This document shows positions 17,531 through 28,189 of a DNA stretch of 64,000 nucleotides, one piece after another; position 1 is the first letter of the stretch, and each line of letters starts with the position of its first letter. Under the pieces are notes generated by a model. It was not told the origin of the DNA and made no database searches. It was given only the letters and a program-made list of their open reading frames with translations. The position numbers and the translations under genes were made by a program. The stretch comes from Nostoc sp. NMS8 (GTDB taxonomy: Bacteria; Cyanobacteriota; Cyanobacteriia; Cyanobacteriales; Nostocaceae). The stretch covers positions 124,001 to 188,000 of the forward strand of contig NZ_JABXKK010000062.1 of the NCBI RefSeq assembly GCF_017115045.1, given 5' to 3'.

Positions 17531-19717
17531 TTAAAATTGCTTGTTTATCGGTTCTAGAACGACACAGCGACTTAACCACAAGGGATGAGTTACATCAATT
17601 TGTGGTGGTAAATTTGTCCTACCAATGACTTGTAAACGAGATGGCTCGATACCTAATTTAATTAGTGCTTGTTGTACAGCTTTTGCTCGCGCCAGCGCCA
17701 ATTTTTGAGATTTGTTCACGCTAGTATGGTCATAACTATAACCTATGATTTTTAAATGTTTATTTGGATGCTGATTTAGGAAAAACTTGACCTGTTGAAC
17801 CTTATGCTGTGTATCCGTTTTCATTAAACTAGCTGAGTCGGGTTGAAAGTAAAATCGAATTTCAATCTGTGGGGGTTGCACTTGCACCGCGCTAGACACA
17901 GATTTTACGCCGGGAATTTGTGCAAATGCATTAGCAATAATCTGAGCATCTGCAATTCGGTTGACAGTTCCTTCAACAGCTACTTTACCAGCGATGTATT
18001 GAGCAGAAATAGCTATATCGTCAGTCTGATTTAAAACTGCTGTGACTCTTTTAACTTCAGCAGCCGCTAATACGGGGTCTGCTGGTACTTCTACTAATGA
18101 AATTTGATTGTCAATCAACCAATTTGGAGAGGTTATTTTGACAATTTGCTCGGCTTTCTGGCGAAGAAGTTGATTAGGTAATCGTCCTGTTAATTTTAAT
18201 TTATTGTGTTCTACTTGTACATTAAGCCGATATACCGCTAGTTCTGGAACAGAAGTTAGAGCCAACGTAGTTTGATTTTCAACGGAATGTATAACTCCGC
18301 TACGATATTGCCAAATACCCCAAGGAATGAAAACACTGCCGATAACTGTTAAGACTAATATCTGTAACGGTGAAATTTTTAGTTTCTTCTTATCATGAGT
18401 ACCTGTATTTTTCAGTTCTTCTAGAAGTGCATGAACTTCAATCGGAATTAAATCTGAATCACCGTCAAATTTTTCGATTAAATCACCATGCTTTTTAACA
18501 ATTGTGCTGAAGACTTGCCGCATTTTTCCAATAAAATTTTTGCTTGCTTCTCCTTGTAGAACGATGGCTAAATAACAGTATCCTGCAACTTCTAAAATTA
18601 TTTTGGATGTCCCATATTCAATTGCATCTAATTCTGTGATGCTTCCAGATTGATTGATGCAATCATTGGCAAAGCTGCGGATTGCTGTCAGCATTCCTGC
18701 TACCATTTCAGCCTCTAGTTGCTTTACATCGGAGTGCTGAATATCTGAGATAATTAAACCAGATGCTTTATGAATTAAGAAAATGGCTTGAATTTTAAAT
18801 GGTAGAGCTTCTTTAAGAATTAATTCTGCTTCCGAAACTCCCTGTAACTTGGCGCGAATTTTACGTTTGATGCCTTCAATGCTGAGGGTTTCTTCAACTT
18901 GTCGGTTAATGGCACGGATTGTTTCTGCCATATATTTGGCGATGGTACTACCAATAATTGGGTAGAGTGCATCTACCACAATATTCTGTTCAATTTCAAT
19001 TTGCTTTTTTATCGCTCGTCCCATTGCTGGAGCGATCGCATCTGAAACTTCTTCTGGAGCTATAATAATCTGCTGGGAAATAGCGAGAGGAATTACAGGT
19101 GCGATCGCACTACTCATGCTCATTTTATCCTGTTCAGTACGACTGCGGATAGCCTGATCGATAATTGGAGCAATTATCTGGACAATTTCTTCTCGCGACT
19201 CTGTAATTGTCAGCCTTAAAAGCTCAGAAATCCAGGGTAGTAGTAAATTTACTAGCTCTTTAGGGTCATAAATTTGATTCTCTATTTTTGTTAACTTTTG
19301 CTCAAGTTTAGCTGTAATATTGTCTATTTTTGCTAATTCATATCCGACCAATATCTCCCGTAATTTTTGCAATGCATCCTCTGAATTGTCTAATTTTTCC
19401 TCAAATTCTGCAAATATTTCAATAGATTCTTCTTGAGTAGTTTGTGAGTAATTCGATATGTCTTGAGGAAAATTAAAATCAAACTCTAAATAAGCTTCAC
19501 ATACTTCTAATGTCACTGGAGGAAGTTGCAGTGATTCAATTTCTTCTGGAATATACTCATGCTTACGATTAGTTTCCGATGGGAATAAAAAAAAAGATTG
19601 CTCAGGTGATTCAATAATTTTAAGTTCGATTAGCAAATGCAGCAAATTACCAAGCTGCACAGCATTTTCTCGCTTTAACTCAACAGATTGAGAAATCGAA
19701 TTTTCCACCTGAGTCAT
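17531..19717 (-). CDS. Membrane protein with roadblock-like region, BON repeats and OmpA domain
   Basis: 728 residues. The N-terminal 300 residues are acidic and helical, with three or four imperfect repeats of the pattern IAP(I/V/A)x..AI..QI (about 190-275). Residues about 305-425 (IFLIHKASGLIISDIQ onward) resemble a roadblock/LC7 fold. A single membrane helix at about 448-470 follows. Next are two BON-like segments (about 480-610) and a C-terminal OmpA peptidoglycan-binding domain (about 615-725; IRFYFQPDSASL, then LARAKAVQQALIKLGI). Topology: cytoplasmic N-terminus, periplasmic C-terminus. It would tie a cytoplasmic GTPase to the cell wall. The roadblock call is structural inference; OmpA and BON are clearer. 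Confidence 0.8.
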   Translation of the reverse strand: MTQVENSISQSVELKRENAVQLGNLLHLLIELKIIESPEQSFFLFPSETNRKHEYIPEEIESLQLPPVTLEVCEAYLEFDFNFPQDISNYSQTTQEESIEIFAEFEEKLDNSEDALQKLREILVGYELAKIDNITAKLEQKLTKIENQIYDPKELVNLLLPWISELLRLTITESREEIVQIIAPIIDQAIRSRTEQDKMSMSSAIAPVIPLAISQQIIIAPEEVSDAIAPAMGRAIKKQIEIEQNIVVDALYPIIGSTIAKYMAETIRAINRQVEETLSIEGIKRKIRAKLQGVSEAELILKEALPFKIQAIFLIHKASGLIISDIQHSDVKQLEAEMVAGMLTAIRSFANDCINQSGSITELDAIEYGTSKIILEVAGYCYLAIVLQGEASKNFIGKMRQVFSTIVKKHGDLIEKFDGDSDLIPIEVHALLEELKNTGTHDKKKLKISPLQILVLTVIGSVFIPWGIWQYRSGVIHSVENQTTLALTSVPELAVYRLNVQVEHNKLKLTGRLPNQLLRQKAEQIVKITSPNWLIDNQISLVEVPADPVLAAAEVKRVTAVLNQTDDIAISAQYIAGKVAVEGTVNRIADAQIIANAFAQIPGVKSVSSAVQVQPPQIEIRFYFQPDSASLMKTDTQHKVQQVKFFLNQHPNKHLKIIGYSYDHTSVNKSQKLALARAKAVQQALIKLGIEPSRLQVIGRTNLPPQIDVTHPLWLSRCVVLEPINKQF

Positions 19718-19831
19718 CCTTTTAAGAGTGCTGAATATTGAGTGCTGAGTTAAGAGTTAGGAGTCATTATTTACCCCTGCTATCTCATCTTCCTTATCTC
19801 TATCATTTCTCTTTACCTTCTGGCTTAATAA

Positions 19832-20488
19832 TTACGAATGTAATTCTGCCGTACTGTTAGAGTGAGTTAACACTTTTGACAACTTTGTAGTTTCTAGAAG
19901 TGGTACAGCAGTATATTCATCGTTGTGCTCATCGGCTGCTTCTCGCAATTTGGGAATAAATTCCGTTTCTTTCAGACGCATTCCCAAGGCAAACAAAGTT
20001 TCAGCCATATCGTCTTTAGAAACTTTAGTGTCTGTCAACTGCGAAAAGCGTCGCTCTATTTCTTCTAAAATTAAATCCCGTAATGCCGTGACATCATCTT
20101 GTAAGTGGACTTTAGTTTGAAAGATTTCATCTCGAATGGATGTAGTTTGGCTATCTAAGGTTTCATCAAGTGACTGAACGCTGCTAGAGAACTTTTTATT
20201 AAGTCTATCAACCTGTTGCCGTAAGTCAAGAGTTTCTTCTTGAGTTGCTAGGTTGAGTGATTTCAGCTTTTTATCTAGCGACTCAAACCCCGTTTTTAGT
20301 TCAGCCGAAAAGTTGGACTTGAGTTGATCGATATGCGATCGCATCTGTTGTTGTAGGAGAGATATATCTGACTCCAGCTTGCTAAACCGATTTTCGTAAT
20401 CTCTTAGCTGTGTTCCAAGAATAATATCGCGGATCTGATCGATATTGCCAAGCCTTTCTCGTACATCGTCTCTACTCATCTGACTCAT
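19832..20488 (-). CDS. Coiled-coil protein, conserved in cyanobacteria
   Basis: 218 residues, no membrane segment or signal. Mostly heptad helix from about 25 to 165 (ENRFSKLESDISLLQQQM and later blocks), with an acidic C-terminus. The opening RERLGNIDQIRDIILG is a motif I recognise from uncharacterised cyanobacterial proteins. First gene of a minus-strand operon with the OmpA/roadblock protein, GTPase and hybrid kinase, so a scaffold role for that set is plausible. No enzymatic motif. ATG start at 20488. Confidence 0.75.
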   Translation of the reverse strand: MSQMSRDDVRERLGNIDQIRDIILGTQLRDYENRFSKLESDISLLQQQMRSHIDQLKSNFSAELKTGFESLDKKLKSLNLATQEETLDLRQQVDRLNKKFSSSVQSLDETLDSQTTSIRDEIFQTKVHLQDDVTALRDLILEEIERRFSQLTDTKVSKDDMAETLFALGMRLKETEFIPKLREAADEHNDEYTAVPLLETTKLSKVLTHSNSTAELHS

Positions 20489-21034
20489 TAGGAAAACCTC
20501 GCTTTTCGGGAATCAATTGGGAATAGAAGGTGATGCATTTAACTGACATTTAGGCTAAAAATTCTTAGCTTATGATGTAGCTAACTCATCGAACATACTT
20601 TTAGTACATTAAAGTTATTATTCCCAATTGTTCACAAGTTATATCTAAATCCGGTTTAGTTAAGGGCTACTGGCAGCAATTTTGGGTTATTGAGGGTTTA
20701 GAGACGTGATAAATCGCCGTCTCTACAAGTGTTTTGGGCTTAAGTAGTCGGACAAAAATATTTACAGTCATTGCAATCGCATAGCGTCTCGTTGGCGCAG
20801 CCTCTCGTAAAGAAGAGAAGCAATCCCAGCCCTTGCGATCTAATTTTGTATCGCATCTGAGTGGGAACCGCTATAAGTAGACATCTCCAGAAATTAAAGA
20901 TGCGTTACCCAGAAACCTTGTAGAGATGTAGCACTGCTACGTCTCTACATTCTTTTTCGGAGATGTCTAGTATCTTTCTTACTTACTTAGAAAAAATCGC
21001 TAATGTTAATTATTTCATAAAGATTATTATTTTT
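20489..21034. other. Intergenic region composed largely of dispersed repeats
   Basis: About 546 bases between two minus-strand genes. 20670-20738 carries a repeat (TAAGGGCTACTGGCAGCAA...GAGACGTGATAAATCGCCG) that recurs in reverse near 40670-40735. 20768-20840 carries the GTCTCGTTGGCGCAGCCTCTC type. 20879-20968 is a nested palindrome, listed separately. The promoter of the coiled-coil operon should be at 20489-20640, which is AT-rich; no boxes can be assigned with confidence. Confidence 0.6.
20879..20968. repeat. Nested palindrome downstream of the giant kinase
   Basis: Outer arms AGACATCTCC (20879-20888) and GGAGATGTCT (20959-20968) are perfect. Inside lies the hairpin TGTAGAGATGTAGCA / TGCTACGTCTCTACA (20919-20950), a close relative of 9001-9032. 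It lies about 70 bases after the kinase stop codon and could fold in its transcript. The structure suggests one palindromic element inserted into another. Confidence 0.7.
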
Positions 21035-24000
21035 TCATATTTTGGCATTGCTATCTTTAGCGTTCAAAAATTGTTGGATGCGTTTAAGAAAGTCTTCTAA
21101 CTCTAAGATTAAGTTACTAGTACCTCGACGCTCTTGGTTATAAGCTAGTTGTTCTAATTGTTCTGCTGCTAGATGCATGGTTGTAACTCCCATATTGGCA
21201 CTAGCACCTTTAATTTGATGGGTTTCGTGTGCTATTTGCTCAAAGTCATAAGTTGCGATCGCTATTTTAATTAACTCTAGACGAGGTTGAATATCTTCAA
21301 CAAATATTTGCAGTAGTTCTAATTCAAATTCTGGATTATTTTCTGAGAGTTCATGTAAACGTTGCCAATCAATTGGGAGGTCAACTGAATCGACATCTGT
21401 TGTAGAAACCGTCTGCTCTGTGACAGCTGTTTCTTTTACCATGAGTATCAGACTTCCCCAACGCTGTAGCGCCGCAGCCAATTTTTCTTTCATTACTGGC
21501 TTGCTCAGATAGTCGTCCATACCGGCGTTTAGACACATTTGTTGGTCTTCTTTCATCGCATTAGCTGTCATCGCAATTACCACAGGACGGCGACCACTGA
21601 CAAAGCTGCTTTCTTGCCAACGATGAATTTCTTTTGTCGTTTCTAAACCGTCAAGAACTGGCATTTGGCAATCCATCAGAATTAAATCGTAGGGAATTTG
21701 TTCTAATAACTGCAAAACTTCTTTACCATTGCCAGCAACATCAGCACTATAACCAAGGCTTTGGAGTTGCTTCAAAGCAACTTTCTGATTCACCAAATTA
21801 TCTTCGGCTAAGAGAATTCTTAATTTATGAGAATTAGAAGCGAGGAGTAGGGAGTTAGGAGTCAGCTTGAAATCCTGCCTTCTGCCTTCTACCTCCTTTT
21901 CTTCTAGGTGCCTTCCTAAGATATTCATGATGGTATCAAGAAGTCGGGATGGCTTAACAGGTTTGACTAAATAAGCCGCAAATCCTATTTTTAGCGATCG
22001 CTGGATTTCATCGCGTTGATTAGTAGAGGTAAGCATAATCAAAGGTAGCCCAGCGATCGCCGGATTTGCCTTAATTTGTTCTCCTAAAGTCATGCCATCT
22101 ATATCTGGCATCTGCATATCAATCACAGCTATGTCATAGGGATTTCTTTGCTTGGCAGCCTCCTGAATAGCTTTAAGACCAGTAGTAGCCGAAGCCGCCT
22201 GATCCACCAGCATTCCCCAACGAGTAGCTTGATGGTGAATGATTTTACGATTAGTAGCATTATCATCCACCACTAATAAGCGCCGATTGAGCAAAAGTTC
22301 GGGATCGCTTTCTGAGGAAATAGGGTCAAGTTGCTTGGCGAGAGTTACTTCAAACCAAAATTTAGATCCTTTCCCCAAGCGACTTTCTACGCCCATTTCT
22401 CCTCCCATCAAGCTCACCAGTTGCTTGCAGATGGCTAATCCCAAACCTGTGCCGCCATATTTACGGGTGGTGGAAGCATCTACTTGGGTAAATGGCTTAA
22501 AGAGTTTGCATTGGTCTTCAGAGGTAATGCCAAGACCAGTATCTATGACGGCAAAATAGATGGTAGCTGTAGTAGAGGTTTGCGATGGCTTCGCCGACGC
22601 CGGAGGCGAGCGCAATTCTGCTCGTAATACTACCTCTCCGTCGCTGGTGAACTTGATCGCATTGCTGATTAGATTCATCAGAATTTGCCGCAGGCGGCCA
22701 GCATCGCCTTGGAGGTGGGTAGGGACGTTGGGATAAATTAACGCTGCAATTTCTAATCCTTTGTTATGGGCCGGGGGAGCCAATAATTCCAACACCTCTT
22801 CTATACAGGTAGATAAGTCAAAATCTAGAGTTTCTAGCATCATCTCCCCAGCCTCAAGTTTGGACAGATCCAAAATTTCGTTGATTAGGCTTAAGAGAGC
22901 ATCGCCACTAATGCGAATTGTTTCGATAAAATCCCGTTGCTCTGAGTTTAAGGGAGTTTCTAACATTAAGCCTGTCATCCCCAACACAGCATTCATCGGA
23001 GTCCGAATTTCGTGGCTCATATTGGCCAAAAAGGCACTTTTGGTTTGAGAAGCTAATTCAGCTTGTTGTCGGGCAATTTCCAGTTCTCGGCGCTGTTGAG
23101 TTTCTGCATTTAACATTTGGGCTTGGGCTAAAGCAATACCTACTTGGTCAGCGATTTGCCGTAAAAGATGAGTTTCAAAGCTAGACCAGTGGCGAGTACT
23201 GCCACACTCATGGACAATCAGTAAACCGCAGAGTTCTTCTTTGACAAGCAGGGGTATGACTAAATTAGACTTGACTCCAAATTGTTGCAGCAATTCGATG
23301 TGGTTTTTTTGGGCTTCAACTATATCCAAGTCAGCAAGCCCCAGATTCCGTTTTTGACGGTACTGCTGTAGATAGTACTGCTGTATATATTCGGCTTGAA
23401 AGTAAGTATCGGTGAAGTTTTTCTCTTTGATTGCCAGCCAGCCAGAAACTACTGCCTCAACGACAGTGGTTCCAGATCCATCTGCTAAAGGTTGATAAAT
23501 CAAAACGCGATCGCTATGGAGAATTTTTTGAACTTCAGTGACAGTGATTTGGAGAATTTCTTTGATTTGCAAAGACTGACGAATCTTGAGGGTGATTTCA
23601 GTAAATAGTTGCGATCGCAAGTTTTGGCGTTGGAGTTCTTCTTCTGCCTGCTTACGCTCGATAAACTGCCCCACTTGCTCACCAATCGAATTCATAACTT
23701 TTGCCAAATTTGAGTCAGCCTGCTGGATCTCATGGCTAAAGCAGGTAATGACACCAATGATTTTTTTACCGCTACGGATCGGAAAACCAAAAGCTCCATG
23801 CAGTTCTGCTTGGGCAGCGATTTCAGAGCGGATGAAATTCTGATCTTTAACAACATCAGCAATCCATACAGGTTCAACACTAGCCCAGACACGGCCAGGT
23901 AGCCCAATTCCTGGGGTAAATGTGGTCTGCCGACTGAGGATGTCAAATTCTTGCATTTGCAGCGAAATTTCATACCATGAATTTGACAGGAACAGTAGAT

Positions 24001-25726
24001 TTACTTGCTGATCTACCATCCAAAATTCACTTAAATCCCATCCCAAACTTTCGCAGATTCCTTGCAGAATTTGAGGCATGGCTTCGTTGATTGTCGTTGA
24101 CTCTGCTAAGACGCGGGTTGTAGCGTACTCTGCTTTTAGATGCTGTTCAGTTCGCTTGCGTAAGCGCAGTTCCTCAGAGGCATCGCTGATATCAATCCCT
24201 GTGGCAACAACATATTCAACGTCGCCCTCATAGTCTCGTAAGGTAGTGTTAGCCCAAGAAATCAGCCGCCGACTGCCATTTTTCGTTACCCAATAGTTTT
24301 CGTATTTTTTAGGGCCTTCACCGATTCGTAACTCCTCAAAAACTGCTCTCACCGACTCTATCTCTTCAGGAATGAGAAATAGATTCCAGAAACGCCTTCC
24401 TTTGACTTCATCAAATGAATAACCAGTGGTTTGTTCACAAGCTTGATTGAAGCGAACAATTTGCCCTTTAGAGTCAAGAACTATGACCAAAGCGCTGGTT
24501 GTATCCAGGACTGCTGAGATAAAGTTGCGTTCTTTTTTCAGTGTTTCCTCTGTTAATTTCCGCTCTTTTCCCTCACGATAGATAAAGTAGTAGACTGTAG
24601 CCAAAATCAGAAAACTTAGGCAAATAGCGATCGCCTGCATCAAAAGAGTATTACAGGCACTATTTTTGGTGGTTTTTAACTGCTGCTGAAGTTCTTCTGT
24701 CTCTTTCTTTTCCATCTCACGAATGATATTGCGGATATCACTCATTAAGTTATTTCCCTGATTTGTATTTATTACCTCCAATGCAGCATCTAATCCTAAA
24801 TTCTGGCGTAAGTAGATGGTCTTTTTCAGTTCGTTCAGTTTTACTGCAATTAAGGGTTCAAGGGTATCGAGTTGACTCAGTAGCCTGGAATCATCTGCTG
24901 TTAATTTTCTTAGCTCCTTAATTTCAGGGGCAAGTTTGGCAATTGCTGTCTGATATGGTTTTAGATACACATCCTGTTTAGTGAATATATAACCGCGTTG
25001 TCCCGTTTCCGCATCCTTGATGCTAGAAAGCAGTTCTTGCAAGTTGTTGATTGTTAATTGGGTGTTGTTCAACTTTTTACTAGTATGAATTAACACTTGC
25101 GTACTTTGATACGAAATCGTGCCAATCAAGACTAAAATTGCCAATGCCAATCCAAATCCGGCGGCAACCTTTTTTAAAAATTCTTTGCGTGTCTTCTGCA
25201 CCTGTTTGCGGGTATCACTTGCCAATACCAAACTTGCTAAACTGCGCCGCATTTCTAGTTGCTTAATTACCTGGCGGCCTAAAATTCGTAGTGCTTCAAT
25301 TTGTTCTGAAGAGAGGTTTCTTGGTACATGATCAATTACACAAAGGGTTCCTAACGCATATCCTTCAGGATTAGTCAGTGGTACACCAGCATAAAACCGA
25401 ACATTTGGGTCAGAGGTGACTAGCGGATTTGTCGCAAACCTTTCGTCTTCTGTGGCATCAGGCACAATAAAAACTTCAGGCTGCATAATAGCATGGGCGC
25501 AGAATGCCAAATCGCGGGATGTTTCGAGGGCATCCAAACCAACTTTTGACTTGAACCACTGACGATTAGTATCAACTAAGCTGATTAAGCCAATAGGAGT
25601 TCCACAAATATATGAGGCTAAATGGGTGAGGTCGTCAAAGGAAGCTTCCGAAGGAGTATCGAGAATCTTATACTGCAAAAGAGATTCGATTCGCTGTGTT
25701 TCGTTATCAGGTAATGGTGCTTTCAT
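21035..25726 (-). CDS. Giant hybrid kinase GAF-TM-CHASE3-TM-PAS-GAF-GAF-HisKA-HATPase-REC-REC-Hpt
   Basis: 1563 residues. Order: N-terminal cytoplasmic GAF (about 1-165), TM1 (about 190-210), periplasmic CHASE3-type sensor ([10 protein letters not shown], about 215-345), TM2 (about 355-377), PAS (about 390-510), GAF (about 525-690), phytochrome-type GAF (about 700-880), HisKA with [14 protein letters not shown], HATPase with NLISNAIKF, two receivers (Asp in [11 protein letters not shown] and [13 protein letters not shown]), Hpt ([12 protein letters not shown]). In the third GAF the bilin-binding Cys is Asn808 (KNHIELL), so it should not bind bilin there. A repeat-like GC-rich palindrome lies in frame at 22581-22614. 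The last 250 residues match the kinase at 14495. Confidence 0.9.
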   Translation of the reverse strand: MKAPLPDNETQRIESLLQYKILDTPSEASFDDLTHLASYICGTPIGLISLVDTNRQWFKSKVGLDALETSRDLAFCAHAIMQPEVFIVPDATEDERFATNPLVTSDPNVRFYAGVPLTNPEGYALGTLCVIDHVPRNLSSEQIEALRILGRQVIKQLEMRRSLASLVLASDTRKQVQKTRKEFLKKVAAGFGLALAILVLIGTISYQSTQVLIHTSKKLNNTQLTINNLQELLSSIKDAETGQRGYIFTKQDVYLKPYQTAIAKLAPEIKELRKLTADDSRLLSQLDTLEPLIAVKLNELKKTIYLRQNLGLDAALEVINTNQGNNLMSDIRNIIREMEKKETEELQQQLKTTKNSACNTLLMQAIAICLSFLILATVYYFIYREGKERKLTEETLKKERNFISAVLDTTSALVIVLDSKGQIVRFNQACEQTTGYSFDEVKGRRFWNLFLIPEEIESVRAVFEELRIGEGPKKYENYWVTKNGSRRLISWANTTLRDYEGDVEYVVATGIDISDASEELRLRKRTEQHLKAEYATTRVLAESTTINEAMPQILQGICESLGWDLSEFWMVDQQVNLLFLSNSWYEISLQMQEFDILSRQTTFTPGIGLPGRVWASVEPVWIADVVKDQNFIRSEIAAQAELHGAFGFPIRSGKKIIGVITCFSHEIQQADSNLAKVMNSIGEQVGQFIERKQAEEELQRQNLRSQLFTEITLKIRQSLQIKEILQITVTEVQKILHSDRVLIYQPLADGSGTTVVEAVVSGWLAIKEKNFTDTYFQAEYIQQYYLQQYRQKRNLGLADLDIVEAQKNHIELLQQFGVKSNLVIPLLVKEELCGLLIVHECGSTRHWSSFETHLLRQIADQVGIALAQAQMLNAETQQRRELEIARQQAELASQTKSAFLANMSHEIRTPMNAVLGMTGLMLETPLNSEQRDFIETIRISGDALLSLINEILDLSKLEAGEMMLETLDFDLSTCIEEVLELLAPPAHNKGLEIAALIYPNVPTHLQGDAGRLRQILMNLISNAIKFTSDGEVVLRAELRSPPASAKPSQTSTTATIYFAVIDTGLGITSEDQCKLFKPFTQVDASTTRKYGGTGLGLAICKQLVSLMGGEMGVESRLGKGSKFWFEVTLAKQLDPISSESDPELLLNRRLLVVDDNATNRKIIHHQATRWGMLVDQAASATTGLKAIQEAAKQRNPYDIAVIDMQMPDIDGMTLGEQIKANPAIAGLPLIMLTSTNQRDEIQRSLKIGFAAYLVKPVKPSRLLDTIMNILGRHLEEKEVEGRRQDFKLTPNSLLLASNSHKLRILLAEDNLVNQKVALKQLQSLGYSADVAGNGKEVLQLLEQIPYDLILMDCQMPVLDGLETTKEIHRWQESSFVSGRRPVVIAMTANAMKEDQQMCLNAGMDDYLSKPVMKEKLAAALQRWGSLILMVKETAVTEQTVSTTDVDSVDLPIDWQRLHELSENNPEFELELLQIFVEDIQPRLELIKIAIATYDFEQIAHETHQIKGASANMGVTTMHLAAEQLEQLAYNQERRGTSNLILELEDFLKRIQQFLNAKDSNAKI

Positions 25727-25942
25727 TCTTCAGCCTTATACCATTTTGGATTTTAAAAAAACAGAATTCATAATTCAGAATCCAGGAGTCAAAACAAAAT
25801 TAAGAAGACTTTGATAGTCAAAGTTTATAATTTGGAGAAAATCAAAAAAACAAAAATCTATAGCACGCTTGATTCTATATTCATTCTGAATTCTGTTAGC
25901 GCAGCGGGGCGTAGCCCATTCTGATTCCTGAATTCTTTTTTG

Positions 25943-27262
25943 TTAAAATTTGACCCGCAACTGTCCCGTCAAAGAATCACTACCATAGGAACTTCCCCCG
26001 GTTTCTTGATTGCGGACATTACTAAAGCTATAGCCCAAGTCTGCTTCTATATTGGGCGACAGCTTTACCGTACAGCGTGTTTGGTAAGTATTAGCATTTT
26101 CAAATTCTCCTTTAAGTCGCTGTCGTCCTAAGTTGGCAGCGAGACGACAGCGTAAGAAATTAGTAATATCTCCTTCCCAAGCTAGCTCACCGTTGTAAAC
26201 TAGAAAGTCTTGTGGAGAAAAGTAGCCACTTGTGCGTTCTAAATCGCGATCGAAACTCCAAGTGAATAAGTTAGCTGCCAGAGAGAATTGTCCAAACTTG
26301 CGCTCTAATCGGCTAAAAGACTGCACATCAGAATTACCATCGTTGTAGTTACCCAAACGCAATGATGAAAATAAACTGGTGTTACGGTCAATCTGCCAAA
26401 ATAAATCAGGCCCAAATCGCCAAGCAGTAATTTGATTTTCTAAAGTTCGGACATTAGATTTATAAGGTCCTTGTTCTAAATTACCTGATAGTACTACCGC
26501 CGATAGCAATTGACCTGATGTCGAAACTTGCGCCGACGAAATGGGAGCCTCCACCTTAGCATTGAGATTAATAGCTGTGGGTAAACGATTGAACATATCA
26601 ACCCCGGCTGCTGTTTGCAGAGTCACTTGCCCAATTTTTCCTTGCCATCCAACTTGCAAGGGAAAATTGGTAATTGATTCAACACCGCGTTGCCCAAAAT
26701 AGTTAAAACCCGTCCTAAAAAATATTTTATTGCCATTACTCAATCGAAACTGAATCGTTGGTTCGAGGAAAAAATTAGTTTGCCCAAAGTTGTCTGACTC
26801 GTAGTGATAATCCGTATCAATACTTTCTAAAACAGCATCCGGTGTTCTTGGTTCTGTGGAAGTTTTTGGCGGGCTACTTTCCAAAACAGCATCCGGCTTT
26901 CCTGATTCTGTGGAAGATTTTGGTGGGTTGGAATTCTGCGGTGGTTCGGGTAGCGCTGGCGGTAATCGCAAATCAGGATTGAAGTTTTCGGGTGCTGCCA
27001 TCAAAATGGGTAATCGATAGGGAAGGGGTCTTGAGTATTGCTCTACTGACTCAGGATTATTTACTGTGGGAACTCGCTCAGTCAATTCTGAAGATAATTT
27101 CCAGTCTTGAGGTGCTTGGGCAGCTTGTAACTTAGCTTCTGATAATATCCAAATACCGATGCTACAAATTAATCCCAATTTAATCTGTAGACATCCCAAA
27201 ATAAACTCAGTGTAAAAACTAGATCGAGAAACAAAGAAATAACGTCTAAAACTATCTGCCAT
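25943..27262 (-). CDS. Probable outer-membrane beta-barrel protein, unknown function
   Basis: 439 residues. A hydrophobic N-terminus (about 15-45) looks like a signal sequence with a long n-region. A Pro/Ser-rich stretch with a duplicated unit (PPKSSTESGKPDAVLESS / PPKTSTEPRTPDAVLES, about 110-145) is followed by alternating polar/aromatic strands through to a terminal Phe (LTGQLRVKF), the usual barrel end. No named family recognised. The upstream spacer (25727-25942 is downstream; 27263-27599 upstream) holds no partner gene. Function could be a porin or secretion channel. Confidence 0.7.
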   Translation of the reverse strand: MADSFRRYFFVSRSSFYTEFILGCLQIKLGLICSIGIWILSEAKLQAAQAPQDWKLSSELTERVPTVNNPESVEQYSRPLPYRLPILMAAPENFNPDLRLPPALPEPPQNSNPPKSSTESGKPDAVLESSPPKTSTEPRTPDAVLESIDTDYHYESDNFGQTNFFLEPTIQFRLSNGNKIFFRTGFNYFGQRGVESITNFPLQVGWQGKIGQVTLQTAAGVDMFNRLPTAINLNAKVEAPISSAQVSTSGQLLSAVVLSGNLEQGPYKSNVRTLENQITAWRFGPDLFWQIDRNTSLFSSLRLGNYNDGNSDVQSFSRLERKFGQFSLAANLFTWSFDRDLERTSGYFSPQDFLVYNGELAWEGDITNFLRCRLAANLGRQRLKGEFENANTYQTRCTVKLSPNIEADLGYSFSNVRNQETGGSSYGSDSLTGQLRVKF

Positions 27263-27599
27263 TGGTTGATACTATAAGTTGTAGATAAAAAACTTGCTGC
27301 CAAAGAATTTCCTGGCTGCTAGCTAGCTGATATATTCGGCTTGGGATTATGATGCCCACAATAGGCGCTTGTTAAAACATGGGAAAGAAAAAAGACGCTA
27401 CTAAACGAAGGGATGATTCGCTCTGAATTTTCACGTCATGCGGAAAAGCCCATGAAAGTAATGGCAGGCTGACGCCAACGGGAAGGATAATTCTAAGTAC
27501 TTGTACTATGCCTGTGTATGTTCGCACCTTAAAGTTGTAGTGAGTGCGATCGCAGCGCACACAGCACTACACTAGAAAGTAAGATGCTCAGAATAGCCT
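27263..27599. other. Divergent intergenic region
   Basis: 337 bases between the divergent barrel protein and Uma2 genes. It contains a HIP1 site (27547) and short open stretches on both strands, including a 62-codon minus frame at 27372-27560, none with a recognisable family or ribosome site. Probably holds two promoters; no clear boxes. Confidence 0.5.
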
Positions 27600-28187
27600 A
27601 TGAACGCCACAACAACCACTTTCCCTTCTACACTCAAATTGAAAATTGACTTGACTGATGAGCAATTTTTTCAGATGTGTCAGAAAAACCGCGATTATCG
27701 ATTTGAGCGCACAGCATCAGGGGAATTATTAATTATGCCACCTACAGGTAGTGATACTGGCAACCGTAACTTTGATATGGTTGTTGAATTAGGAATCTGG
27801 AATAAACAGACTCAATTAGGCAAAGGTTTTGACTCTTCAACTGGTTTCACCCTGCCCAATGGTGCAGAGCGTTCTCCTGATGTTTCTTGGGTCAAAATTG
27901 AGCGATGGAATGCTTTAACTCCAGAACAACAAGAAAAATTTGCCCCGATTTGTCCTGATTTTGTAGTAGAGTTGCGTTTTCGCACTGATTCTTTGAAAGA
28001 ATTACAAGAGAAAATGCAGGAGTATATCGAAAATGGTACTCAATTAGGCTGGTTAATTGATCGTAAAAATAAGCGAGTGGAAATTTATCGCCCAGGTAAA
28101 AATGTAGAGAGATTAGACAATCCTATTAGTTTATCAGGAGAAAATTTACTACCTGGATTTTTCTTAAATTTACAGCAGATTATGTAG
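27600..28187 (+). CDS. Uma2 family (DUF820) PD-(D/E)XK-like endonuclease
   Basis: 195 residues with the Uma2 landmarks: YRFERTASGELLIMPPTG, then ERSPDVSWVK (active-site Asp), FAPICPDFVVELRFRTDSL (Asp and Glu), MQEYIENGTQLGWLIDRKNK near the end. The active-site Glu-x-Arg/Lys position reads VELR, as is common. Cyanobacteria carry dozens of such genes, often thought to be mobile or nuclease-like; the substrate is unknown. Its stop lies 2 bases from that of the convergent 491-residue gene. Start ATG 27600. Confidence 0.85.
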   Translation: MNATTTTFPSTLKLKIDLTDEQFFQMCQKNRDYRFERTASGELLIMPPTGSDTGNRNFDMVVELGIWNKQTQLGKGFDSSTGFTLPNGAERSPDVSWVKIERWNALTPEQQEKFAPICPDFVVELRFRTDSLKELQEKMQEYIENGTQLGWLIDRKNKRVEIYRPGKNVERLDNPISLSGENLLPGFFLNLQQIM

Positions 28188-28189
28188 CT

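Noticed and set aside
23278..23310. Third GAF of the giant kinase as a cyanobacteriochrome
   Set aside because: The chromophore cysteine is Asn808 and no second-cysteine motif was seen.
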